A stretch of 64,000 nucleotides of DNA, taken from the NCBI GenBank assembly GCA_027704905.1, contig CM051004.1, positions 16,398,890 through 16,462,889 of the forward strand. The letters are read 5' to 3'. Source of the DNA: Muraenolepis orangiensis (Eukaryota; Chordata; Actinopteri; Gadiformes; Muraenolepididae). Shown one piece after another: positions 13,701 through 22,072 of the stretch (positions are counted from its first letter, which is position 1; each line of letters starts with the position of its first letter). The position numbers and the translations under genes were made by a program. The notes beneath the pieces were generated by a model, which was not told the origin of the DNA, did no database searches, and saw only the letters and a list, made by a program, of their open reading frames with translations.

Positions 13701-16700
13701 TCAGGTAGAAGTACAATAATTCAGGCAAAAGTGTAAGGGAAAAAGTACAATAAGTTGGCAAACAATATGCAACAATATCTAGAACAATATATACCTATCT
13801 ATAATATGTAATCTACTTTTGACTGACTTAATTGGCTTAGCGCTACGAGGAAGGATCCGGGAAGTGTGTCCTGAAGACATGGGTTTTCAACCTGCCGCGG
13901 AAGATGGGGAGTGACTCTGCAGTCATGACCTCCCTGGGGAGTTTGTTGCACCAAATTGGGGCCAGGATGGAGACCAGCCGTGACCGCGTAGATCGGCCAC
14001 ACGGGCCCCTAAGTGACGGGGCAAGCAGACGGCCCGAAGAAGCCGAGCGAAGTGGACGGGTTGCCCTCGTCGATACCCTCCCACTTCTGGAAGTAAAGTC
14101 CCCTATTTGCTATTTGTATTCTCATTAATCACCTCACCTTACTACATAGCATCTCTTAATAATGCAACCACATGACATTTACAAATGTTTGTCAACTGTG
14201 AGAACAGTTGACTAGATGTGCATCCTTAAACACTATGCTGTTTTTCTGCTGCAGGATGCCCTCCCACTTATGGAGGTAGAGGTCCCCTCCACACCAGACG
14301 TGCTGCCCGATGCCCTCCCATTAAAGGAGGTACAGGTCCCCTCCACACCAGACCTGTTGCAGGATGCCCTCCCACTTATGGAGGTAGAGGTCCCCTCCCC
14401 ACCAGACCTGCTGGAGGTAGAGGTCCCCTCCCCACCAGACGTGCTGCAGGATTCCCTCCCACTTATGGAGGAACAGGTCCCCGCCACACCAGACATGTTG
14501 CGGGATGCCCTCCCACTTATGGAGGTAGAGGTCCCCTCCCCACCAGACGTGCTGCAGGATGCCCTTCCAGTCGCTACGAGTGTCCTACTCACCGAGCTCC
14601 TCCAGCTGCATCAGGAGCGAGATGAGCCTTTCCGGGCGTTTACAGCGAGGGTGCGCGGTAAGGCCGAGACCTGTGATTTCACGGCGGAGTGCGAGTGCGG
14701 CAAGAGCGTAGATTATACGGACCATGTTATAAGAGACGTGCTACTGAGCGGGATTCAAGACGCGGATATCTGGCGTGAAGCCCTGGGGACCAAGGGCATT
14801 CTCAGGACTGCGGTCAACGACGTCATCGCCCTGGTGGAGAATAAAGAGATGGCGCGGAACGCCCTGCAATCGTCCACCCTATCCGCCATCTCATCATTTT
14901 GGCGGCAGCAGAACCCCACGCCAGGGCCCCTGACCTATCAGCAGGAGGTACAGTTCTGCAACCAATTGCCTGGAACCACAGTACCTTCAGAACCATTTCC
15001 CGACAATGACCCAAGCCAGAAATACAACATCTTTGACCCCCTGCTGGCAGAGCTGCTAGAGGTATGTTTTGAATGAATGAATCACACTGGTGCCGGTCGT
15101 ACGGCCGCTCCAGTCTCAGATCCGTTGAGGGCAGATGGACAGTGTTGTTGAGGATCTATTGTTCTTCTGTTGTAGGCATGTCTCCAGATGGACCCCGACC
15201 TTGCTACCTGCTCAGACCTGCTGGCTCATAGCTACTTCACAAGTGACATGGAAGTAAGTCCCTCACGAAGGGGATCATTCACATTACTTTATTGATCGCT
15301 GGACCAAATGGACTCATGAATACAGTGCATTTTGCATATTGCACTGTATCCATGATGATTCTGCACTACTGCCATTATAAAATGCTTTAAGGATAGTATA
15401 TAGTGTTGTTTATAGTATATAGTATAGAATACTATATACTATAAACAACACTACTCCTAAATCTGCGCCATTTAACTTTTATACTGCAGCTATTGACTCC
15501 AGTAAAACATTGACATTCTTGAATTGTCTAATTAGTATTTGAATGTAATTTATGTAATTTATTACAATTTTCTGAAGTCAGCAGAGGCAGTTAAGAAGGT
15601 CCCCTCCCCACCAGACGTGCTGCGGAATTCCCTCCCAATTATGGAGGTAGAGGTCCCCTCTACACCAGACCTGCTGTGGTATGCCCTCCAACTGATAGAG
15701 GTAGAGGACCCCTCCACGCCAGACCTGCTGTGGTATGCCCTCCAACTGATAGAGGTAGAGGGCCCCTCCACACCAGACGTGCTGCAGGATGCCCTCCCAC
15801 TTAAGGAGGTAGAGGTCCCCTCCACACAAGAAGTGCTGCAGGATTCCCTCCCACTTATGGAGGTAAAACCACCTATTTTGTTTGTATTCTAATTAATCAC
15901 CTCACCTTACTACATAGCATCTCTTAATAATGCAACCACATGACATTTACAAATGTTTGTCAACTGTGAGAACAGTTGACTAGATGTGCATCCTTAAACA
16001 CTATGCTCTTTTTCTGCTGCAGGATGCCCTCCCACTTATGGAGGTAGAGGTCCCCTCCACACCAGACGTGCTGCCCGATCCCCTCCCATTAAAGGAGGTA
16101 CAGGTCCCCTCCACACCAGACCTGTTGCAGGATGCCCTCCCACTTATGGAGGTAGAGGTCCCCTCCCCACCAGACGTGCTGCAGGATGCCCTTCCAGTCG
16201 CTACGAGTGTCCTACGCACCAAGCTCCTCCAGCTGCATCAGGAGCGAGATGAGCCTTTCCGGGCGTTTACAGCGAGGGTGCGCGGAAAGGCCGAGACCTG
16301 TGATTTCACGGCGGAGTGCGAGTGCGGCAAGAGCGTAGATTATACGGACCATGTTATAAGACACGTGCTACTCAGCGGGATTCAAGACGCGGATATCCGG
16401 CGTGAAGCCCTGGGGACCAAGGGCATTCTCAGGACTGCGGTCAATGACGTCATCGCCCTGGTGGAGAATAAAGAGATGGCGCGGAACGCCCTGCAATCGT
16501 CCACCCTATCCGCCATCTCATCATTTTGGCGGCAGCAGAACCCCACGCCAGGGCCCCTGACCTATCAGCAGGAGGTACAGTTCTGCAACCAATTGCCTGG
16601 AACCACAGTGCCTTCAGAACCATTTCCCGACGATGACCCAAGCCAGAAATACAACATCTTTGACCCCCTGCTGGCAGAGCTGCTAGAGGTATGTTTTGAA

Positions 16701-18495
16701 TGAATGAATCACACTGGTGCCGGTCGTACGGCCGCTCCAGTCTCAGATCCGTTGAGGGCAGATGGACAGTGTTGTTGAGGATCTATTGTTCTTCTGTTTT
16801 AGGCATGTCTCCAGATGGACCCCGACCTTGCTACCTGCTCAGACCTGCTGGCTCATAGCTACTTCACAAGTGACATGGAAGTAAGTCCCTCACGAAGGGG
16901 ATCATTCACATTACTTTATTGATCCCTGGACCAAATGGACTCATGAATACAGTGCATTTTTGCATTTTGCATTGCACTGTATTCATGATGATTCTGCACT
17001 ACTGCCATTTTAAAATGCTTTAAGGATAGTATATAGTGTTGTTTATAGTATATAGTATAGGATACTATATACTATGAACAACACTACTACTAAATCTGCG
17101 CCATTTAACTTTTATACTGCAGCTATTGACTCCAGTAAAACATTGACATTCTTGAATTGTCTAATTAGTATTTGAATGTAATTTATGTAATTTCTTAAAA
17201 TTTTCTGAAGTCAGCAGAGGCAGTTAAGAAGGTCCCCTCCCCACCAGACGTCCTGCGGAATTCCCTCCCAATTATGGCGGTAGAGGTCCCCTCTACACCA
17301 GACCTGCTGTGGTATGCCCTCCAACTGATAGAGGTAGAGGACCCCTCCATGCCAGACCTGCTGTGGTATGCCCTCCAACTGATAGAGGTAGAGGGCCCCT
17401 GCACACCAGACATGCTGCAGGATGCCCTCCAACTGATAGAGGTAGAGGGCCCCTCCACACCAGACGTGCTGCAGGATGCCCTCCCACATAAGGAGGTAGA
17501 GGTCCCCTCCACACAAGAAGTGCTGCAGGATTCCCTCCCACTTATGGAGGTAAAACCCCCTATTTTGTTTGTATTCTAATTAATCACCTCACCTTACTAC
17601 ATAGCATCTCTTAATAATGCAACCACATGACATTTACAAATGTTTGTCAACTGTGAGAACAGTTGACTAGATGTGCATCCTTAAACACTATGCTCTTTTT
17701 CTGCTGCAGGATGCCCTCCCACTTATGGAGGTAGAGGTCCCCACCACACCAGACGTGCTGTGGGATGCCCTCCCAGTTATGGAAGAGCAGGTCCCCTCCC
17801 CACCAGACCTGCTGCAGGATGCCCTCCCACTTATGGAGGTAGACATCCCCTCCACACCAGACGTGCTGTGGGAAGCTTTCCAACTTATGGAGGAGCAGGT
17901 CCCCTCAACATCCACACATGGTGAGTTGTGTTGCGAGGGCTAGTGTATACCAAGTTTAGGAAGTCATACTGTTTAATACTCTTCACTGCACTATTAGGAA
18001 AGGTGTGGGACTTTTATTTAGTAACTATTCTCCATCTCCTCATTTCCATGCTATAGGACAGTGAGATGGAATTTTGGATACATATTATTTTTTAGTAGTG
18101 TACAGATCTTTAAGATTAATTACTTTTAAATGATCTTATTTGAGCACAATAACTCACAGTAACTCAACCCACAAGAGGACATCCCTGTGTAACATACATA
18201 TAACTATGGTTATATACAATACACTGCATATAAAAAACGTTTAACACTAGTTCAGATCCATGGTTTCGACACAAAAAAATTACTTGTGGGCTATGACTAC
18301 AATTTGTATTTGCTTTTTCCTTCAGGTAAATATCACCTGTTGAATGACCCTCACCCGAAGAAGAAGAAGAAGAAGAAGAAGAAGAAGAAGAAGAAGAAGA
18401 AGAAAGGCAGACGTTTTGCTGGCTTCAGGAGAGCTATTCAAGTCAAGTCAATTCAAGTCAGAATTATTGTCACTTATTGTCACACAGAATTATAA
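4545..18495 (+). CDS. Tandem-exon gene: kinase N-lobe-like exon, 18-residue repeats, Gag-like domains, Lys-rich end
   Basis: Unrecognised as a whole. The exon 4545-4740 encodes a PKN/PKC-like kinase N-lobe start (LDNFKVLGEGHF, then AIKKF), but the glycine loop is degenerate and no C-lobe follows. Downstream, phase 0-0 exons made of the 18-residue unit DALPLMEVEVPSPPDVLQ alternate with a near-identical intron of about 160 bp. Repeat exons include 5775-5957, 7302-7532, 8513-8782, 10160-10444, 11525-11707, 13044-13166, 15578-15862, 17211-17549 and 17710-17920. Five exons add a Gag-like domain and are listed separately. The last repeat exon joins in phase 1 to 18326-18495, which encodes GKYHLLNDPHP, 16 lysines, GRRFAGFRR and a stop. 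Upstream exons were not found. Open frames across almost all copies argue for a coding gene or for recent homogenisation; expression is unknown. Confidence 0.5.
5066..5591 (+). mobile_element. Interspersed repeat inside repeat exon, copy 1
   Basis: A repeat exon running from 4901 is interrupted after GAT at 5065 by TTACATTACATTACAGTCAT and then the teleost repeat signature. The 18-residue repeat resumes at 5592 with GATACCCTCCCACTTCTGGAA and a GTAAAG donor. Reading straight through from the left meets a stop (TAA) after about 28 codons. From the right side, an open frame beginning MGSDSAVVTSVGSLLHQIG at 5424 runs in frame into the resumed repeat. Confidence 0.7.
6116..6781 (+). CDS. Gag-like exon, copy 1
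   Basis: A 222-codon exon, phase 0 at both ends (CTGCAG|GAT to GAGAG|GTATGT). It starts with four 18-residue repeats, then VTTSVLRTELLQLYQERDEP, FTARVRGKAETCDF, ECECGKSVDYTDHVIRDVLL and ENKEMARNALPSSTLSAISS. The FxxRVRGKAETC...DYTDxxI...LLSGI...VENKEMARNA pattern is typical of Gag-related proteins encoded by retrotransposons in fish and cnidarians, recalled from memory. No zinc knuckle follows. The exon joins in phase 0 to the 27-codon exon 6896-6976. Confidence 0.6.
6896..6976 (+). CDS. Short exon following Gag-like exon, type A (copies 1 and 3)
   Basis: A 27-codon phase 0-0 exon (TTTCAG|AAA to GAA|GTAAGT) encoding KSLQMVSNLQATYSDLLALN and then YFTSDME. A nearly identical copy is 12700-12780. 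The second version, type B, encodes ACLQMDPDLATCSDLLAHSY and is 26 codons; it occurs at 9757-9834, 15176-15253 and 16803-16880. Confidence 0.55.
7107..7180. repeat. AT-rich perfect palindrome (present in all five units)
   Basis: AGTGTTGTTTATAGTATATA and its inverted complement flank a short TTTTATAC centre, forming a long hairpin in the intron after the short exon. Equivalents lie near 9976, 12857, 15393 and 17030; the last two have changed centres. In units 1 and 2 a second, looser inverted repeat (ACTCATGAATACAGTGCA against TGCACTGTATTCATGATG) precedes it. Confidence 0.8.
7804..8329 (+). mobile_element. Interspersed repeat inside repeat exon, copy 2
   Basis: Same insertion as copy 1 at the same position in the 54-bp unit (after CTGCAGGAT), resuming with GATACCCTCCCACTTCTGGAA at 8330. 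Almost identical to copy 1, so the insertion preceded the segmental duplications. Confidence 0.7.
8923..9642 (+). CDS. Gag-like exon, copy 2
   Basis: A 240-codon phase 0-0 exon with the same organisation as copy 1 but one more 18-residue repeat at its start. The intron before it is shortened: the CTTAAACACTATGCTCTTTTT stretch is missing, so TGTGCATCCTTCTGCTGCAG forms the acceptor. It is followed by the type B short exon at 9757-9834. Confidence 0.6.
10603..10821 (+). pseudogene. Repeat exon with a one-base loss
   Basis: Four 18-residue repeats begin at 10603. At about 10754 the sequence reads CCAGACTGCTGCAG instead of CCAGACGTGCTGCAG, so one base is gone and the frame turns to CCRMPSQLWR and a stop. 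The TGCTGCAG|GAT string here could act as an acceptor and restore the frame, which is speculative. The interspersed insertion follows at about 10822. Confidence 0.5.
10822..11343 (+). mobile_element. Interspersed repeat inside repeat exon, copy 3
   Basis: Same insertion as copies 1 and 2, with small differences (TTACATTAGTCATTTAGCAG at its start). The repeat exon resumes with GATACCCTCCCACTTCTGGAA at about 11344. Confidence 0.7.
11866..12585 (+). CDS. Gag-like exon, copy 3
   Basis: A 240-codon phase 0-0 exon. It opens with the EEQVPSPPDVLQD form of the repeat, then carries the same Gag-like domain with a few substitutions (LHPERDEP, DHVISDVLL). It joins to the type A short exon 12700-12780. 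Confidence 0.6.
13552..14078 (+). mobile_element. Interspersed repeat inside repeat exon, copy 4
   Basis: Fourth copy of the same insertion at the same place in the repeat unit. It follows the repeat exon that starts at 13327, and the repeat resumes with GATACCCTCCCACTTCTGGAA at about 14079. Confidence 0.65.
14255..15061 (+). CDS. Gag-like exon, copy 4 (longest)
   Basis: A 269-codon phase 0-0 exon. It starts with about six repeat segments, including the shortened one PPDLLEVEVPSPPDVLQ that also occurs in the exon 8513-8782, then the Gag-like domain. The type B short exon 15176-15253 follows. Here the upstream repeat exon and Gag-like exon appear fused, since the intron separating them in units 1-3 is absent. 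Confidence 0.6.
16023..16688 (+). CDS. Gag-like exon, copy 5
   Basis: A 222-codon phase 0-0 exon similar to copy 4 in its repeat variants (LPLKEVQVPSTPDLLQ) but shorter. Substitutions include RTKLLQLH, RHVLLSG and DIRREALG. The type B short exon 16803-16880 follows. This unit lacks the interspersed insertion. Confidence 0.6.
18326..18495 (+). CDS. Terminal lysine-rich exon of the tandem gene
   Basis: The acceptor TTTTTCCTTCAG ends at 18325. The exon joins the phase 1 donor at 17920 (ACACATG|GTGAGT) and reads GKYHLLNDPHP, 16 lysines from an (AAG)n tract, GRRFAGFRRAIQVK, then a stop TAA at 18493-18495. Basic tracts of this kind resemble nuclear or nucleolar signals, which is only an inference. 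The L1 begins about 10-20 bp after the stop, so the original 3' UTR is displaced. Confidence 0.5.
18357..18405 (+). repeat. (GAA)n microsatellite, coding
   Basis: About 16 uninterrupted GAA/AAG units inside the terminal exon, encoding polylysine. Likely length-polymorphic. Confidence 0.9.
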
Positions 18496-18774
18496 AGCAG
18501 TAACTGAAAATCTTTCTTTCTTTTAATTCCTTTTTATTGGTTTTTATGATTTTTTGAAAAAGAACAACAATGACAATGACAAGCATAAACAGAGAGGTGT
18601 TATGAGACAGCCAAGCGGGCCGGTATGCGGTTAACAAACAGAAAGAAAAAAATAAAGGAAATGTAACCAGCGTACAGGATACACATAGGCAGCAACAAGG
18701 AAGTGAGCCGGATCTGGGCTGGCAGCTCCTACACAGTATGACTGCCCCTTCCCACCCGCAATCCCAAACCCCTC

Positions 18775-20352
18775 TCACAGGTAGGGATGAAAAAATGTCA
18801 CGCAAAGTAAGAAATACAAATACAAAAACAAGACATAAGCGAACAGCTTAAATACAAAAAAAGACTTAATAAAAAAAAATAAGCTAGACAAACAGAAAAC
18901 AAACAAAACAAAATTAAACAAGGGATGAGGGGGGGGGGGGGGTGGCATCAAATTATCTTCTGGGTGAATGGCGGTCCTATCTAAATAATCAGCAAAGGGC
19001 CTCCAGGTCTTCTCGAAGGAATCCTTGGGGTCCCCAAGTGAGAACCTGATCTTTTCGAGTTTAATGTGATTTAGGATCTCCTTGAGCCAGCTATTGTGTG
19101 AGGGGGGAGAGCATGCTTCCACTTAAATAAAATCAGTCTCCTGGCAAGTAAGGTTGTGTAGGCTAAGACACGCCGCTTTCTTGATGGGAAATCTGGTGTT
19201 GCGGGTGGTGGGATTCCAAATAAAGCCGTGAGAGGATCGGGGCTGAGGCTCACGCCCAGCATAAAGATTGGACCCCAGAAGCCGGATAAGGTCGGGCAGG
19301 ACCAGAACATATGAGTGTGGTTAGCGGGTGACTGTTTGCACCTGTTACAGGTGTCGCTGGTATTCGAGCATTCGTGTAGTGTACTGTGAAAATAACCTTG
19401 CACTGCAGCAAGCCATGTCTATCACACATGGATGCCGAGTGGACTAGTTTTTGAATTTGGTCCCACTGGTTGTCTAGTATTGGCACCTCTATCTCTTGCT
19501 CCCATGTCTGTTTCAGCTGGGCCGCCGTGTCCAGTGTAAGGGAGTCAATGGAGTCGAAAATGATGGCGAGTAGAGAATCGGTTGGAGACCCGGGTGGGTG
19601 ATTAGGGAGGTGAGGGTACTGAGATTTAATAAAGTGTCTAACTTGAAGAAAACAAAAAGTGGGATGTGGGCAGGTCAAACCTAGATGAGAGCTCTGTGAA
19701 GTCAGTGAAGATTCCTTCCTGGTAGAAGTCCTTTACTCTAAGTAAGCCCTTGTCTCGCCAGATACGGAAAGTGGGATCGGAAGAGGAAGGAGAAAATAAG
19801 TGATTCCTAAAAACTGGGGCTAGAATGGAAGGTTTGTTTAAACCAAAATGTTTATGAAATTGTACCCAGATCTTCATTGAATTAGTGAGGGTTTTGGGAT
19901 AGATTATGGATTTTAAGGGGAAGTTCAGCTGTGAGAAGAGATTGGAGAGAGAGCGTTGATGACTGTAGCTCCATTCGGGCCCATGAGGGGCATGTCTCGG
20001 CCCTGTCGTCAGACCAGACGCGTAGTTTGTCAATGTTGCATGCCCAATAGTAGTGGATGAAGTTCAGTAGCGCCAAACCGCCTGATTTAATGTGTGGAAG
20101 TTTGTTAGCCCATAAAAATGAGGATACCATCTGATCTAGCTGCTGGAAGAAAGACTTTCTCACAAAAATAGGAATGTGTTGGAACAAGTAGATGAGCTTG
20201 GGGAGGATCACCATCTTTATAAGATTGACTCGGCCAATTAAAGACAGGGGGAGAGAGGACCAGTGAGTTATGTTGAGTTTACACTTATCTATGAGAGGAC
20301 GAAATTTTTTAGCAAAGAGATCCTTGAATGAGGTAGTGACAAATACCCCCAA
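18775..20352 (-). pseudogene. L1 ORF2 C-terminal region
   Basis: Frames spread over 18775-20352 encode YLGVFVTTSFKDLF-like sequence (starting MGVFVTTSFKDLFAKKFRPL), THWSSLPLSLIGRVNLIKM and LPKLIYLFQHIPIFV, then MFWSCPTLSGFW, which are typical of the post-RT region of vertebrate and fish L1 ORF2. Several frame changes (about 19882, 19638, 19250, 19071) show decay. Confidence 0.8.
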
Positions 20353-20389
20353 GTACGTAAAACCTTCCGAGACGGCTCTGAATGGGAAG

Positions 20390-20816
20390 TGTCACGATGA
20401 GGGGAGTGGGTTGGACCCCGAACGCAGACAACGACACAGTGGAGCGATACGAACGGCTTTATTCTCAAAGACACACAACACACAAGCGTAGACGGGAAGG
20501 ACGATCCGCGGAGTACCGGCAGGTAGTAGACCGACGAGTAGTCCGGGACGGGGGAGGAGTCTGCGTACCGGGATGTCGGGTGCGAAGTACCGGCAGGGGT
20601 AGTAGTAGGCAGGCGATGGGTATCAGAACAGACGGGAGAACAACGTGCAGTATAAAGTATACGTAATGACCTCACACTGGGGTAAAGGAAAGACAACGTA
20701 TATATACCCCAGGTGAGGTGATTAACAATTACACCGGGTGATAAAGTGTGTGTGTGTGTGCGCCGCCAGCGCACGTGGCTTGGCCACGCCCCCTGCCAAC
20801 CACCGTAACCGTGACA
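20390..20816 (-). mobile_element. Solo LTR with 5-bp target duplication GGAAG
   Basis: The segment starts TGTCACGATGAGGGGAGTGG and ends CCGTAACCGTGACA, giving TG...CA ends with matching inverted tips. GGAAG is found directly before (20385-20389) and directly after (20817-20821). It is in the opposite orientation to the related LTR at 29332-32500. A 427-bp LTR with no internal region points to LTR-LTR recombination after insertion into the L1. Confidence 0.9.
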
Positions 20817-20950
20817 GGAAGGAGGACTGCGGTATGTTTGTAGATGGGGTGTTAACAGTGGCGTTTTCTCCCGGAGGCCAAGGGAAGCCAGGCTTCCCCT
20901 GTTTTTTCGGATTGTAGTTATAATTTTAATACATTTTTTAAATTAAAATT

Positions 20951-21012
20951 AAAAAAATTCGGTAATTCTCCTTTACTGTGTCACACAGCAAAGGAGAATT
21001 ACCGAATTTTTT
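20951..21012. repeat. Hairpin 1 in hAT element
   Basis: AATTCGGTAATTCTCCTTTA and its inverted complement face each other around TGTGTCACA, giving an arm of about 29 bp with one mismatch. Confidence 0.85.
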
Positions 21013-21035
21013 TTATTTTAATTTAAAAAATGTAG

Positions 21036-21090
21036 GAGAGACGGTCCGGCAGCAACACACAGCCTGTGTGTTGCTGCCGGACCGTCTCTC
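21036..21090. repeat. Hairpin 2 in hAT element, perfect 27-bp arms
   Basis: GAGAGACGGTCCGGCAGCAA continuing to CACACAG is followed, after a single C, by its exact complement ending at 21090. Confidence 0.9.
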
Positions 21091-21426
21091 CCCCATTCTC
21101 ATTGAGTATTTTACAAAGAGTGAAACAACAGCGCCCCCTAGATATTATGGTGAAATTGAGGAGGCCAGCCGAATGAGCTTCCCTTGGTGAAAAAAAAAAA
21201 TGGAGGGATTGTCCCGGATTGACCAATCAGATGAGGCCCACATCATGTCCCCCTGCCAACCTGTGATTGGTCAGGGCCATGCCAAGGGAGGCCAGAGACG
21301 GCTGGCATCCCCCCTCAAGGGAATGGGATCCCTTGATCCCATTGGATCGATTTGAAGGGAATCCCTTGACTCACAAATCCAATCAAATCACATCAACATC
21401 AGTACTGTAACTGTCATCCTCGCCGT

Positions 21427-21822
21427 TTGATAGTATTAAGCATTATGGAGGGTGGAGATTTGGCGTACTTAATAAAAAACAACTTTACTAAACTTCCGCT
21501 ACAGCAGCAACTAAAAATTAAATCAGATGACAGGCCCATGCCCACACTCGAGCTGTGTGCACAGAGGAAAAAGGGAGCGAATCGGACGTTCAATGAGGAC
21601 AATTATGTCCGCACGGAGTGGCTAACTGGAAGCGCTGAACTTCAGCGTCTATTTTGCTGGCCATGTCTTCTTTTTGACAAGGATTCGTGCTCCCTGAACA
21701 ATCCTTGGGCAACTTCAGGATTCATCGACCTTGCCAACCTGTCACGGGCAATTGAGAGGCACGGTAAATCAAAAAATCACATAGATTGTGCTGTGAAATT
21801 GAAGCTTTTTTATTCATTATAA
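21427..21822 (+). pseudogene. hAT transposase N-terminal fragment (TTF/ZMYM-type zinc finger)
   Basis: The frame encodes LYLIK-like start sequence with MPTLELCAQRKKGANRTFNE, FCWPCLLFDKDSC and WATSGFIDLANLSRAIERH, followed by SKNHIDCAVKL. The order W..CLLF...W...GF..L..L..AI..H..S..H is characteristic of the zinc-finger region of ZMYM1-like/DUF4371 hAT transposases. It stops at 21822 before any catalytic core. Confidence 0.75.
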
Positions 21823-22072
21823 ATGTGTAACTTTTTTACACATTTGGGGGGGGGGGGGGGGGGGAATGCTTAAATTAATAAGACGAGAGTTTTGGCTGGA
21901 GAGTGCGTGCGGACCTGTCGGTTAGATAACAGGCGTGTGCAAGTCCTGCATCTGTATGATACAACTGTGTAAAATGATACCGGGCGCTGCAATCACTCAT
22001 CTGGTTACGTTATTGACCCAAAAAAACTGGCTTCCCCTAAAATTTTCCCCACGCCACGCTACTGGGTGTTAA

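Larger units (their letters stand above)
4901..17920 (+). repeat. Tandem segmental array with 54-bp minisatellite exons, five large units
   Basis: Large units repeat with spacing of about 2.86, 2.88, 2.54 and 1.64 kb, measured between the AT-rich palindromes at about 7113, 9976, 12857, 15393 and 17030. The full unit order is: repeat exon interrupted by an interspersed element, 160-bp intron, repeat exon, intron, Gag-like exon, short exon, AT palindrome, and an exon starting SAEAVEKV. Units 4 and 5 lack parts of this. Within exons the basic unit is 54 bp, with variants EVEVPSTP, EEQVPSPP and EKQVPATP. Confidence 0.85.
20856..22064 (+). mobile_element. hAT element with 8-bp target duplication GGTGTTAA
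   Basis: The left tip is CAGTGGCG and the right tip, reversed, is CAGTAGCG. The perfect 8-bp duplication GGTGTTAA flanks it at 20848-20855 and 22065-22072, the hAT hallmark. Removing the element rejoins the L1 ORF2 sequence. It carries the N-terminal part of a transposase (21427-21822) and two strong hairpins. The C-terminal catalytic part is absent, so it is a deletion derivative. Confidence 0.9.

Noticed and set aside
5407..14002. Repeated minus-strand frames (MGGYRRGQ..., MWPIYAVTAV...) in the interspersed insertions
   Set aside because: Antisense shadows of a dispersed repeat. No splice support or family match.
5753..17915. Minus-strand Ser/Gly-rich frames such as SISGRASCSTSGVEGTS across the repeat exons
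   Set aside because: A period of 54 bp divisible by three keeps several frames open. Splice borders and the Gag-like and kinase domains support only the plus strand.
18344..18526. Polyarginine frame over the (GAA)n tract
   Set aside because: A shifted reading of the same microsatellite. The lysine frame is the one that joins in phase to the upstream exon.
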